Of a stretch of 64,000 nucleotides of DNA, positions 35,325 to 48,100 are shown in pieces. The notes under the pieces are model-generated. The model did no database searches. It was given only the letters and a program-made list of their open reading frames with translations, and was not told the DNA's origin. Every line of letters begins with the position of its first letter. Position 1 is the first letter of the stretch. The stretch is from contig JANVCC010000135.1 in NCBI GenBank assembly GCA_025345505.1, positions 248,001 through 312,000 on the forward strand, written 5' to 3'. This stretch comes from Todiramphus chloris collaris (Eukaryota > Chordata > Aves > Coraciiformes > Alcedinidae). Both the position numbers and the translations under genes were made by a program.

Positions 35325-37289
35325 GTGGGGAGCACTGGGCCTGCAGGTGAAGTGGATGAAGGCTCCTGGTGTGGGGCCAGGCTGCCGGCAGGTCCTGCCC
35401 GTCGCAGTGGGGATGGGGAAGTCCGACCTCCCTGCCAGGCCAGCCTGGGCTCCTTGTCACGCCTGTGTCACCCCTCTGGCTCCGCTGACCGCAGCAACAG
35501 GCTGCTCCCCATCCAGCCCCTCTCCCCGTGCCCGATGGCAGGGGCTGGCTCCCGGTGAGCGCTTTGGTGTGCTGTGTGTTGGAGCCAGGCTCTCAGAAGC
35601 TGGCACTTGCTGCTGCAGCTCCTTGAGCTGGTGTTAGAAACCCAGAGCAGAGGCAGGAGGAGCAGTAACTGTCATTTGTGAGAGTACCAGCTGCAGGAGC
35701 TGCACAGAGAACACAGGGGCTGGGGAAGAGGGCACCAAAAGGAACCTTGCAGACATCTCCCGTAGCTCAACCGGAGGATGTTCCAGTTGTTCTGCTGCCC
35801 CAGCCCCTCTGTCACTCACCCCACGATATGATATGTGCTTGTACACATCTGCCCTCCCACCACACACTGTTTGGGCAAGCTCACGGGTGTCCTCCCTGCA
35901 GTGACACAGCTCTGGGGAACGTCCAAGCATGGGCAACCACTTTTGAAACCTGTTGCAGCAGCCTCTCCATGCAGGCATGGCAGAGAGCAGACAGGAGGTG
36001 GCTGACTCACTGCAGGTCCAGACTCTGTGGGAAGGATCGTTTCAGGTCCTGGCTCCACCAGGCTCCCAGAATGACCAGTGATGGCTTCTGGCTTGGGCCT
36101 ACACCACCAGTTGTGGTAGGAACCTGGGTTCAGAAGTGGTGTCTCACAGTTGCACTGCTTGTGTGTAGCTCCACTTGACATCCTTCACATTGCCTACAAA
36201 GAACTGCTGGTAAAAATTCTGCTGAACGATAGTGCCTTTGGCCTCTGCATGTCCAAACAATGTCCCCTGTGGGTGGGAGCTTATAGCTTCATATGGATCC
36301 ACATATGTCTTTCCTCTGGAGCTCAGCCAATGCCAGTGCCTCAACACCACTGGTGTCTGTTTGCACACAGTGGAGTGGAAGAAACAGGGGCACAGTTGGG
36401 GCAGGTGCTTGCATACTCCCAGCAAGCCAGGCTGCATCTCAGGGTAGTCAGGCATCATGAGAAACCAGGGAAGATCCTCTCCCTGGGGACCTTCAAACCT
36501 CCTGCTCTTGTTGCAGTTGGGTCTCTGCAGCACTGGGTCTGGAACAATGCCCCACAGATGCTGGGACAATGGGTGAGCAAGGCAGAGCAAGAAACCTTCC
36601 TGGTGCAGGATGATGCAGTAACCGTGGATACCAGAAAGGTAATTGGTGAGAAAGGAAAAAAATCTGAAAAAGGCACCTGCTGCTGAATGCAGCCATTCCG
36701 AAGCTCTTTGAGGTAGCTGCCGATTTACACATCAAAAGAGGAAACTGAGAAAAGTCTGACCAAAGGTTGCAGCTGAACTGTGCTGAGGTCCTCACTCAAA
36801 TGGCTACTGGCCTCAGCAGATGGGGTAGGACGCTTTCCTCCCAGGAAAATTTGCCTCCCCATTGAGTCCGCTCTGAGTTGTCCCTTTATAGGCTGTGGGG
36901 GAGATGGACATCTCTGCAAGACAATTTGCCACATTCTCAGGTAGCTCCAAGACAGGACTCCGGACTGTTTCTGGAGCTGCTTGTAGACGCAGATCCCAGG
37001 GCTTGGCTATGTGAGAGGATGTCCAGTGGGGTAGAAAGTCACACTGCAAAGCTTTTTGTGGCCAGGGAACCCACACATATGCAGCTGGACAGCAGCCATC
37101 TCTGGTGCCTTGGCTGCCATGGTAGGGGTTGTTTTCCTCAACCTTTTGTCTCATGCTTTACGCTGTGGCCTTATCCAAGCCCAAGCAGATCAGGATGGAG
37201 GGGATGGCTTTCTGAGCCACACAGAAAACAAGTTTTCTGAGCAGCTGTCTGGAACCAGCGAGATGTTGCCACCACAGTGTTGCAGGCCA
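35325..37289. other. Intergenic sequence, no gene recognised
   Basis: Domain-free open frames only. Segments near 36150-36700 are slightly AT-richer but match no family I know. Confidence 0.5.
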
Positions 37290-37439
37290 AAATATCACCA
37301 TCCCTGGAGCTATTTAAAAGCCATCTGGATATGGTGCTCGAGGATATGATGTAGTAGTGGCTGTGGTGGAGTTAAATAATGGTTGGAGTTGATTATTTTA
37401 AAGGTCTTTTCCAACCATAGAGATTCTGTGAGTCTGTGA
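37290..37439 (+). mobile_element. CR1 LINE 3' tail
   Basis: ATCACCATCCCTGGAGC, ATTTAAAAGCCATCTGG, GGTTGGAGTTGATTATTTTAAAGG and TCTTTTCCAACCATAGAG, then ATTCTGTGAGTCTGTG. A diverged copy in sense orientation. Confidence 0.88.
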
Positions 37440-38227
37440 TCTTCTCTGATAAAGGAGATTTCAGACCATCATCATCATCATCAGTTTCAGTTTCAGCTCT
37501 TTCTTCTGCTCGTGTGGTTGGGCCTGAGGACAAAAACGGAGTGCAGAAGGAGAAGACTGAGAAGCTGTTTCACAAGGGACCTCTCCTTGAACCGTCTTCA
37601 TCCCATACATAGTGAAGCTGGTGACGGGTGGGAGCAGAGGCTGAGCTGCAGGCCTGGGCTCAGGAGCTCCAGCTGCAGCACTCCATGATGACAAAGCAAT
37701 TTCCGTGGTGTTTTGCAACCTGTCAGTGGGGCAGATTGGCACCCGAGGTCCTGATGAAGGACGGAGGCAACTTGTGATCCCCATCAACTAAAGCGTCTGT
37801 CCATCCAGCTCCTGTCTTGTCATGTTTCTCGGATAGTTTCCCCTCAAACGCTGGGTTTTGGACCTGCAGCCCTGCCTTCACTGGGCTCTCAGGAGGCTCT
37901 TGATCATCAGCAGCCTGCACTGTCCTTTTCCAAAATCCAGCTCCCAGGACAGCTTCACTGGCACAAGGGATGGGGCCCAGATGAAGCCTCTCTGCAATCT
38001 TGGTTCTTGCAAGGGATGCATCGTTCTTTGCTCACCCAGCAGCCTTCATCAGCTCTGGCCACAGAATTCCCTCCCAGTAAGGCTCAAGGAAGCTGTTTGC
38101 CAAGCTCAACAAAACCATCTGCAGCTGATTATACCGGCTTGTCTTTCTTCAGGGATGTGGGGCAGGAGGAACAAATGTCCAACACCCACCCTCAAGCTCC
38201 TGGCTGTCTCGCGGTGCAGGGAAGAAA
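37440..38227. other. Intergenic sequence with a short CAT/ATC run
   Basis: CATCATCATCATCATCAG lies near 37468-37485, followed by GTTTCAGTTTCAGC. No gene was recognised. Confidence 0.5.
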
Positions 38228-38427
38228 GGAGCATCCTGTATCTCCAGGTGACGCTGCTGGAACAAGGGGGATTGAAGGAGCATCCTGTATCTCCAGGTGA
38301 CCCTGCTGGAACAAGGGGGNNNNNNNNNNTGAAGGAGCATCCTGTATCTCCAGGTGACCCTGCTGGAACAAGGGGGTTGAGATGATCTCCAGCGGACCCT
38401 TCCAACCCCCAGCATTCTATCATTCTG
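38228..38427 (+). repeat. CR1-derived 49-bp tandem repeat around a 10-N gap, ending in a CR1 tail
   Basis: The word GGAGCATCCTGTATCTCC recurs at 38228, 38277 and 38334, each time followed by GTGAC(C/G)CTGCTGGAACAAGGGGG. Spacing is 49 bp between copies 1 and 2. Between copies 2 and 3 a 10-N gap (38320-38329) replaces what would be two bases. The third copy runs into GATGATCTCCAGCGG, ACCCTTCCAACCCCC and ATTCTATCATTCTGTG, the CR1 3' terminus. The repeat unit is therefore itself part of a CR1 end. Confidence 0.85.
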
Positions 38428-38629
38428 TGCTTGTCTCACCCCAAGACCTACCGCAGCTGGCCAAAGTCAGGAGCCCCGTGCAGAAACCAGAGCCAGACTG
38501 GAGATCTTGTCAGCTCCCGGGGAGCAGGAGGAACAAAGCGGTGGGCAGGCTCGGCAGGAGCGGTGTGTGGCCGGCTGCCCCCCGGCCCTGGCTGCAGCCC
38601 CCGAGAGCAGCCTGCCTGCAGTCTGTGTA
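38428..38629. other. GC-rich intergenic spacer
   Basis: No gene or repeat was recognised. The segment is GC-rich with two short open frames. Confidence 0.4.
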
Positions 38630-38830
38630 TTAGCCATGAATTAATGTCCTGCAGAGACTGGGAACTGGGATCATGTGGGGATTAAAGAGGCATTACCCCT
38701 TTGTTAAAGCTGATGTTTTTGGGATAATCTGGAAGCTTTAGCTAATACATTATTACAGAAACTCCTTCAATCACAGCGGCAGACAGTAAGCAGATTTGGA
38801 TATTACTGCATAACTGTGCACAGGCCTGGT
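38630..38830. promoter_or_regulatory. AT-rich island, candidate non-coding element
   Basis: Contains GCCATGAATTAATGTCC, GGGGATTAAAGAGG (GGATTA at 38679-38684), GCATTACCCC, GGGATAATCTGG, GCTAATACATTATTACAG and GATATTACTGC. The density of TAAT/ATTA and GGATTA/TAATC-type words is high and both edges are abrupt. It is among the strongest-looking non-repeat islands in the intergenic part. Function is inferred. Confidence 0.38.
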
Positions 38831-38940
38831 GCTGCTGTTCTCCTCTGCCTGGGCAGGATCGTGGCACAGCCGTGGGTGTTCTGCCTTGGGAGAGCCCTTT
38901 TAGTGGCCTCGTCTCTTAGACAGACCCCTGTCTGGAGAGC

Positions 38941-39401
38941 ACAGAATCATAGAATTGTTTTGGTTGGAAGACACATTTAGGATCATTGAGTCCGACTGTT
39001 AACCCAACACAGCCAGGGCACCACTCAACCATGGCCTTCAGCACCACATCTCCACAGCTTTGAAAACCCTCCAGGGATCACGGGGACTTCATCACTGCCA
39101 GGGGCAGCCTGGGACAGGCCTGGACAGCCCTTTCAGGGAAGAAATTGTTCCTCATGTCAAAGGTAAACCTCCCCTGGCCATTTCCTCTTGTCCTGTCACT
39201 TGTTCCTTGGGGGAAGAGACCAACCTCACCTGGCTCCAGCCTCCTGTCAGGGAGCTGTCAAGAACCAGAAGGTCTCCCCTGAGCCTCCTTTTCTCCAGAC
39301 TGAACAACCCCAGGTCCCCCAGCCACTCCTCACCAGAGTTGTGCTCTAGACCCTTCCCCAGCTTCCTTGCCCTTCTCTGGCCAGGCTCCAGCCCCTCGAT
39401 G
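38941..39401 (-). mobile_element. CR1 LINE 3' fragment
   Basis: ACAGAATCATAGAATTGTTTTGG, GGATCATTGAGTCCGAC, CAGGGATCACGGGGAC, GGAAGAAATTGTTCCTCATG, AGAAGGTCTCCCCTGAGCC, CTCCAGACTGAACAACCCC and CCTTCTCTGGCCAGGCTCC. Minus orientation. The minus strand around 39250-39350 retains LGLFSLEKRRLRGDL, a CR1 ORF2 C-terminal signature. Confidence 0.94.
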
Positions 39402-40269
39402 CTATGTGCACAATGAAAGGAAGGCTGTGTTCTGGCCAAGGCGCTCAGACCTCCTCTGGGGAAGCCAGCAACTTCAGAGCCACTCAAGAGGCATTGTCTG
39501 TGGAGAAGAGAACTGGGAATTCCAGCCTTGGTAGCTTTGGTCCCCAGCCCAAGGAGTGTGAAGTATCTCTGGAGGAGGGGGAAGCAGTTGCTGTTGGCAC
39601 ACATCTGCCCTTGGTCCCTGCTCATGAATTTGCCTCCAATCCTGCCTCCCAGGGATGCCGTGACTCCCACAGAGCAACCCTGGAGACACGGAGGCAGGTG
39701 ATTCAAGCTGCCATGCCAGGGCTTGAAGGAAGGGCAGTTGTCACCTGCCACACAGCTCCTACGAGTGGTGGGTGGAGATGGAGGAGGCTCAAGCCTGGCT
39801 CTGCAGAGCTGCAGGAAAGGCAGGGACCCGAATGCGGCCGTGCGCAAAGTGATGGGACCGGGGCTTGAGCCTGCTCGGCAGTGCTTTGGGGACAACTGGG
39901 AAGAGAAACAGGGAAGGTTCATATCGCTCCTGTGGCAGATGGATGAGATTGTTTGAGCCAAATGCTGCTGAGAAAATAGATATTAACCTCCCGAGAGCGA
40001 ACGGAAGAGAGAGGAAAATGCAGCGGGTAAAACGCGGGATGGAAAGCGGGAGCAGAGCCGGCTGAGAGCACACCCAGCTGCTGCTGTGCCTGTGCAGGGG
40101 GGGTCTGCTGGGGACGGGGGGATGGAGGAGATGAGGTGGACCTGTGTGACCGGGAGGCCAAACAAGGGAGCACCCCAAACTGAAATCCTTGAGAAGGAAC
40201 GGGGAGCCGTGTTCCCAAACTCATCCTCCTCAGGGCTGGGGGGGAGCAAAAGGCAGGGATGAAAGATTC
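39402..40269. other. Intergenic sequence, no gene recognised
   Basis: Domain-free open frames on both strands. There is a short GAGAGCGAACGGAAGAGAG purine run near 39993-40011. Nothing else was identified. Confidence 0.5.
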
Positions 40270-40620
40270 AAAGCCATGATGCTGGAATGCACAAAAGGTA
40301 GCAAATCCCTGAGCCCAGATGACACATCTGGAGTCCTCAAAGAGCTAAAAACCAAGTGACTAAGCTCTTAGCAATAACACACAAATTCACATCCTCCAAC
40401 TATTGGACCGGGGGCAGTAAATGCTGGGCCTACATTTTAAAGAAGGCCCCGGGGTGTGCTAGGGATTACAAACCAATAAGCTTTGCTTCAGCGTGAGGAA
40501 ATGGTTGAAACAATTATGCAGAAACATAATTAGAAATCTCATGGAGCAGGGGTTCCTGAGCTGCCGTATCCAGACACTTCAAACGAGTCCACATCGCCCG
40601 AGCGGCTCCTCTTTTCTAGG
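40270..40620 (+). mobile_element. Ancient LINE (CR1/L2/L3-like) reverse-transcriptase fossil
   Basis: Around 40465-40500 the plus strand reads DYKPISFASA before a stop, then (after a frame change) MVETIMQKHN. This is the degraded counterpart of the LINE RT signature NYRPISLTS...GK(M)VE followed by an I-rich helix. Upstream text such as GCAAATCCCTGAGCCCAGATG is also LINE-like. Stops and frameshifts interrupt it, so it is non-functional and much older than the CR1 3' fragments. Edges are approximate. Confidence 0.55.
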
Positions 40621-43600
40621 CCAGGTTGTTCATAGGTCTGGTCCCCTCATGGACAAACAAGTTGTGTCTGAGCAACAGGAAGCATGGTTTGGGGCCAGGA
40701 TGGCAGCAAGCAGAGCTGCCACCAAAGGTGTGAGCAGACAGACCCCAGGAGCTTGGGACCAGCAGGACTTTAATCAGAGAGAGGGGTTTGGACTCTGCCA
40801 GGCTGCTGGTCCCCAGCATCAGACCTGACCCAGCATAGCTCAGGACATGCAGCTTTGTCTCTATGTTCCAAAAAGTCACTTCCCTCTTCACATCCCCAAG
40901 ATGCTGTACCCAGAACAAATGCTCTGCACAAACAAGGAGATGCTTGCTGGGAGGAAGGAGCACGTTCAAGCGTGGAAGGGAACCAGCTATTCATGCACAG
41001 AGAAGGAAAATGCCGTGGGAGCATCGAGCAGCAGCATCCCCCATGTTTCCGCATGTCTACACATCAGGATCTGGCCCCTCACTGAGAATCAGCCCCAGTT
41101 GCCAGCGCCGTGGCTCATGGGTAGTGAACTGCAGTGCTGGGAAGATGCTGAGAGCTCACGTTGTGCCTTTCCCTCGACCAGGGTACCTTCCGCACCTCCC
41201 CACGCCCAGTCACCGACTCTTGGGACACCTCGATGAAGGTAAATCCTGCAGAGCTCAATCCCATCAGTGAAATCGGCCAAGAGCTAAAATCACCTCATTT
41301 CATGAGAAAACCAGGCTGGAATAGAAGGTGCATACAACACTCAGTGACCAATGGCCATAACCCAAGCACCCAAATGACCAGACAACCATCAGAGCCCTGC
41401 ATCCAGTCACTGTGTCTCCAAGAGGGCTGGTCTCACTGGCTGGGTTGGGTGTGTTGCCTTCCATCCATTCTGGTTTGGGTTCTATTTTTTCAGTGCTAAC
41501 AATAGGGTTGCAAAACAAAAAGGCATTATGGCATCTGTTGTGTCACTTCCTCCCCTCCTGCTTTCCTAAATAGGTGGAGGGGCACGGGAAGGTCCACAGG
41601 GTTTTAAATACCTGACTCAGTCTGAAAAAAAAAAAAACAACAAAATCACCCAAAAAAAGCAGCTGAGAAAGACTTTTCTATAATAGCTTTTGTGACAAAG
41701 TCCCCTGCAAGGAACCTCGGGCCCTCAGGACCCATCAGCAGAGGTCTTGATGTTCAGGTAGGACGTCTTTGCCTGCTCCAGTCCCTCAGAGCAGCCCTGC
41801 TGAGCCCTGTTCTTATGAGATGGGGGTACAGACAGGCAGCCCACACTGATGAATGTTTCTGCCCTGGGCTTTTCTTGGCAGAAAGAAGAGCAAGCACTTC
41901 CCTCAAGGGCCTCCTCTGCCTGCCTTGTGCCCCGGGGCGTTCGTGCACCTTTCTCTAGAGCATTTGCACGGGGCACCACAGAGACCGCAGGCTGGTCTGG
42001 AGGGATGCTGGTCTGGAAATCCCTACTGCAGCTTCCCATGGCATATGCCAAGGGGCCTGAGGACAAGAAATCAGGAGGGACACCCCTTCCCCCCCACCCC
42101 TCCCCCTTTCCCCACTCTTAACTGTTGAAAAAGTAGGACAGGTCTCCCAGGCTCTCCTGTGCTCCTTCCATCACTCCCAGCATCAATCCAGTTCACTCCT
42201 GCCTAACCCTATCCTCTCTTGCTCCACTAATGTAATCCTCAAACTCAAGACCGTCCCTGATTTAACCACACCCCATTTGAGCTGGGCCTGTCTGGTGTCT
42301 CACAGGGCACTAATACTGCAGGCACAGAGGCACGAGGAGCAAAAGAAAGACATGGAAGAGGAACATGTTACCAGGCTGGGAACTGCCCCTTCAGCCCGGC
42401 TACAAATGCCACTGCAGGCAGCGCAGGAGCCTTTTGGTTGTCAGTGAGACACTTGCACTCTCTGGCATCCCCACGACAGACCAGAAGGTGAAGAGCACCA
42501 TGCACATCACCAGTGGGTCTGGTGCTGGTGTCTCTGAAGGACTGATATGGTGGGGAGATGGTGTTCAATTGCCCTGACCTCCCTGTATGTCCCATGCCTT
42601 CGGCAGTTGCACCATCTCAACTGTCTGTGGTGCTGCTCTGAGAGGAGCGTGGGTTTTGTACAAGGGCCAACAGCTGAGCTTTCACTTGGCACCAGCCCCC
42701 CTGCAGCTGGATGGGCTTTGAACCCACGGGACAGCCCCTGCATGGAGTAGGGGAGCAGGAAAGAGAGCACAGGGGTCTTTCCCCCTTGCACTTCAGCAGC
42801 CTGTGTGCCAGCTGTACCTTTCACCCTCCCTGCTTCCCATGATGCCACCCCCCACCACCAAGCACCCCGGTGACACTGGCACGCTGCCTCCTTCACCTTC
42901 CTCACTGGTCACGAGAGACGGAGCATCTCCCTGCACCACTTCACAGTGCCCTTTGTGTGTGGCTCTCCAGCCCCCTCCAGATCCAAGCGACACCACTGTA
43001 ATCAGGCCAAGAGATTTAATTTTGTGAGCAAAACCTGATGTGATCAGGTTCACTAGAAATGTTTCGCTGAGAGACCGGCCAACACCCTCTAGTGTTTTTC
43101 CTTTGCTTGAAAAGGTGGCTCTGGCACCCAGAGTCCCCTCTAACCCCAGTGGCACTGCCCACGCCTGGCTCCTCTTGGCTGCTTTCATGTCTCATACACA
43201 GCGCTGTTGAATTTGCTGGGTGGGGAGACAACGGTTTCTTGCCCCATGGCACTGAATTCACTTTCCTCCAGCTCTTGACAAAGTCTGCAGGTCCCTGTGT
43301 CGCTGCTTTGGCTCACAAAGCCATCTCTGTATTCACTCTTGGGATGTCTTACTTTCCAAAAGGCTTTCCTTGCTGCCTGTTGGCCAGGTCATGGTGGTTT
43401 TGCCAAGGACTTCAGCCAGATGGATGGGAAATCATTACCCAAATCATCCCTCCAAATTATCTGAGGATATTAGTTTTTCTTCTTGCTATGAAGAAGACAC
43501 AGCCACCTAGACTGTTTTTTCTTCTTAGCTCCTAGATCCTGCAGCTCAAAACCTCTTGCGATTAAAGGCTTGATTCCTCTGGGTCAGGATGAGGTTGGAG

Positions 43601-44959
43601 GGACAGGGCAAGGTTCTGGCCACAGGGGATAACAAGGAAGGAGATCCAGCCATGGTGGTGACTGTCCCCATCATTTCCTAGAGAGAAACAGTCTGTCCTG
43701 AGAGCCTGGTGGCTATCCTCTCCAGTCCCTGCATGGCTCATGACATCCCATCACTCCCTGCTCTCAGTACATCCCATCAACCTGTTTCTCTTGCACGTTC
43801 TCATTTCACAGCTCTCAAATCCAAAAGCGTTTCACCCATTTCCAAACCAAGCCCCATGGCAGTGGCATCCAGAGCTCGGCACAGCACCTGAGCCTCCAGA
43901 AGCTACACTGGGCATGTTGCTCATGTCCCTTCCAGACCCCAGCAAGGAGACACTTCCCTGTCACCCGCTGCAAGCCCTATCCCAAGTGCCTGGAGGTGAC
44001 CACCCCATTTCCCAGGGCCTGCAACAGTCTACCTCTGGGTCACTCCACATCATCGCTGGCCCTGGGAGAGGGCAGGGTGAGGTTCCAGCAATGGAGAGCC
44101 AGCCTCTGTCCTGTGCCATGCCACCAGTGATGCACGCTGCAGGAGGAGGCCATGGGCTTGTTCTCCTGCCTTGCTCCCTCACCCCCTCACTTGCCAGGCT
44201 CACATGTATGTGGGTTGCAGTGCCTCTCAGGGGCCCATGAACTGTGCCAAGGGAACTTTTCTTATCTTCACAGGAATGAAAACCTTTCCCAAATCAAAGT
44301 GCTCGGGTGGCTTTGAAGAGTTTCCTCTGGAGGTGGAATCAAGCTGTTTGCAAGCGTGAGCAATCGCTGTTGAAGCTGGAGCTCCTGGTGGGACAGCGTC
44401 TGGGCTGCTGGTGAGCACTGGACTAGGTCAGTGGTCCTAGGGCTACCCCATGCTGGGCACTTTGGTGACCTCAGCAGGCTTGAGGCCAAAGGAGCCATCC
44501 TCCAAGCGGAAGCTTCCCCCTCGGACAAAGCCCACCAGCACAGGGCTTTTCTGATTCGTTTCTAACTGGCTGTACTGGAAATTGTGAGGCGTGAAAGACA
44601 ACCAACAAAGGAACCTTTTGGAGGATTATGCAGAGATGCTACAGATGTTCAAAGTGTGCAATAAGGTGCCGCACAAATCCTCAAGTCCCCAGGACCCACA
44701 GGGCCCATCTGGAGAGGAAAAATAAATGCAAGGGCCAATGCAGCAAATGAGTCTGAAGAAAGCCTCAGCTCCCAGAGGAAACCATCCAGACTGGATTGTT
44801 TTGCTTTGAGATGCTGGATGAATGGTGGATTTGGAGGGACTAGAGACAATCTTGCTGTGGGCTTGGAGGCAGGGAGGCATGCTTATGTGATCTGGGACTC
44901 ACCAGCACAGGCTGTACCTGCCAGCATGCCCTGGGGAGCAAAGGATGCCTGGGAAGCCA
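40621..44959. other. Intergenic sequence, no gene recognised
   Basis: More than 4 kb without a recognisable exon or repeat family. Small items: an A-rich stretch at about 41624-41660, a perfect hairpin AACCTGATGTGATCAGGTT at 43032-43050, and a C-rich run near 42083-42110. Open frames (for example 43740-44240 plus) have no domains. Confidence 0.5.
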
Positions 44960-45125
44960 GTGTGCATGTAGATTATTTGTTGTTTGATATTTTCCCTTTA
45001 ATGCTTTTGTCCTAAAATAAATATACAAAAGTTCAGGGCCCTGCAGGTTGTGTCTGTTAGCAAGAGAAACGGATGACTGAGTCAGTTATTGCTTTGGAGC
45101 AATCAATGCTATTTGTTTACCAGGA
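44960..45125. promoter_or_regulatory. AT-rich island with AP-1/MAF-type site, candidate element
   Basis: GATTATTTGTTGTTTGATATTTTCCC and CCTAAAATAAATATAC are followed by ACTGAGTCAGT, a palindrome holding the AP-1 core TGAGTCA (45078-45084), and GCTATTTGTTTACC (forkhead-like). It is not a recognised repeat. Function is inferred. Confidence 0.3.
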
Positions 45126-48100
45126 TGGGCAAAGTCTAGTCTCCCTGGACACAACTTGCTCACAGCTCCTCAGGAACCTGCCCCAAAGCTGTCTCACCAG
45201 GCTGCCCACACAGCCCTGCCACCCCTCCTCTTCCTCCTTGGCCTTCCTGCTTGTGGGGAGGGCACACTCACCAGCGTGGTACTGAGCGAACTGCCTGGCG
45301 AAGTGCTGCATGGGCCAGGGGATCTCCTGGGCTTTGGGGACAGAAGGACTTTGCCACAGGGCAGGAGGAGAGAAGGCTCCTGCTTCATCCCAGCTTGGGG
45401 TGGTGATGGTCAGGGAGAAGGGGAAGCAGGATGTGCTCTGTGCCAGCAATGTCTCCATCACCCCGGGCACAAGCAGGGAGCGTGCAGAGCACAGCGATGC
45501 TCACTGCATGCATCCCATCCCTGCCCAGTATGTCACCCACTGCATCCCAGCTCCAGCTGTTCCCCACACTAGCACAGCTGCCCTGACACAGCCATCATCC
45601 TCATCTGCCTCAGCCCCACATGAAGATCCTGATGCGAGGATCCCACACTCCAGCCCTCCAGACCTCCTAGTTCAGGCTTGTTCCCTCCCTAGGGACACTC
45701 TTTCAGCAAGGGGCTGGATCATGATCTGGGCCCCTGCGCTCGTTGCTGAGAACTGCATCCCCTTGTCAGAGGGTCTCAGTTGGCCTGTTCAGCAGAGCCC
45801 AGCTTGTTTGTCACTTGTCTGGCACTGCATTCCCTTGGAGTGTCACTAGAGTGTCTCTGGATTTTGCCCTGGGAGCCTGTTGGCTCTGGGATATTGCAGA
45901 GCAAATAAAGAGCAGAGATAAAGGGTCAGCATCACCCCATCAGAGAAAACATGATTCTCCAACCTCCACCCCAGTGACTGTGAAGGCCACGCAGGTCCAC
46001 CACTGCTGTCACCTCCCACCCCAACCCTTGCTGGCCCCAAGCCTCTGCTTGTGCTTCTGCCTGGGGGCACAGGGAGGCCACGTGCCAGCTCCAGCAGGCA
46101 GCACACTGACTGACCTCACACCAAATACTATCTGCACGGCTTCAGTGCTTCTCCATTCTCAGCTCGTGGTGCCCTGGTCACCCTCATCCATGAGATCCCA
46201 GTGGTGGGGCTGCCTGTTCCTGCCCTCCGTGTCCACAGTGATCTTGTTTTTACCTTGCTGATGCTCATGGCACCAAGAGGTCCCTCTCCACCTCCTTTCT
46301 CCTTCACTGCCTTCATCCACTGACCGTGCCTTGGGCCCCAATCTCTTACTCTGTCCCTTCCATCTCCTGCCAAGTCCATGCTGGCCCTGAGCTTTCCATC
46401 TTCTGGTGTCCATGTGTATGGTCTGTCTGCCCCCACCGTGGTGTCTACCCCACAGTTGGTACCCAGCACTCTCCCTGCCATGATACCTGCCTCTGATGCA
46501 ACCCTGAGTCCCACAGAAGCAGCCTTGACAGCACGGCTGGCCAGGGGTCCCCGAGACATGCCTGCCCTGCCAGGAGCAGGGGTGAGGGCAGCCCAGCCTC
46601 TCCCTTTCTCCGTGCACAGAGCAGCTCCTCTCCTGCCCAGCCCAATCTTCTTGGGCAAGTCAGAGCGTGAGCCGAGCTTCCTGCTGCTATGTCTCCCATC
46701 CCCTGGGTAAGTCATGCTGGGTGGGGCAGGTCTCATCTGGTCTCTTCTCCCTGAATCTCCTCCTGCCTCCCTTAGACTGCAGCTGAAAAGCAGGATCTTG
46801 TGGCGAGAGGTCAAAGCTGCCCCAACAGCCAACAACTCTCATTCTGAGAATGTGGAAACCTCCTTTCATTGGTACCTGCTTACAGAGACTAGTCTTCAGG
46901 GCTGGACCATCTCCCAGAAGTATCTGGATGCTGGCTGGAGATGGGTTTACAAGCAGGAGACCACTGGACTCTAACAAAAGCAGAAAATGGGTGTAATTTT
47001 TGCAGAGGAGGTATGAATAGCAGGTCCCCCAGAGGAGGTGAGGCCATTGTAGAAAGCAGTGGGGACATGGTAGATTCAGCTAATTCCTTGCTAAGCTGTG
47101 CTTCCAGAGAGCTTCCCTCTTCCTGCTCCTCCCTAGGCTCTCCTCCCTTTGTGCCAGCTCTGCCAAGACCCTCGGCAGCTCCTGAACTTGCAGGACATGA
47201 ACCCACCAGTGTCCTGTGCAGGGTGTGGATTTGGGTTACTGCTCCTAGACCTTCACCCTGCCATGTCCAGGGGTGTAGAGATGGGAAGACAGCAAAGGAG
47301 GCCAAAGGATCACCCCACAAACACCTCATGCATAACACAGCTGACTGCTTCCTACCCAGGAGCCCCCGTGCTAAGCCACATGAGCAAGAATTGGAGTCTA
47401 CAGGGGAATAAGCAGAGTGCCAGAAGCAGGGGATGGGAGGGAGGCCACCACAGACCAAGTCCCTGCCATGGGCCTGGTGCTGGGAACAGCAGGAGCTGCA
47501 CCTTGGGGGTGGCTCACAGCCTGGGGAAGCTGATCATCCCCACGGGCTTCTGACAGTCGGGTAGTCTCTGGGAGGCTCTTCTCAAATCTGAATCCCAAGA
47601 TGAGCTCAGGCTTTGAGCACCAAAGCTCAGCTCACCAGCAGGGTTTCATTTTTGGTGCTCTACTCTTTCTACTTGAAGAAATCTCTGGTGCTGCAGAGGA
47701 TGGGTGGAGATTGGAAAAACCTTCCTGTTGCCTGCAGAAGTCTGCCTGAACCCTGAAGCAAGAAATTGATTAATCACTGCTTGAATAATCGCAGGGCACC
47801 ACAGACAATCTGTTCCCAATGGCCTGTGAAGGGAAGGGATGAGGTGGACATTGTGCCAGGGAGGTCAATCACCCCAGCCCATTTGCACATGAGCCCCAGA
47901 GTTGCTCCCAGAAGCTGGATTAAATGGTTTCTTTTTAAAAAAGAGATCTAATCTCTTCACAAAAGCTTGAGCAATGCTGTGAGCCCATCATCTCCCTGAG
48001 AAAAGCTCTTCCAATCTTCAAATGCTTTCACCACTAGGACACTGGCTTTCAATTCAAGGCGGAATCTGCCTCTCTTTAGCTCCAGCTCGGCTCGTTTACA

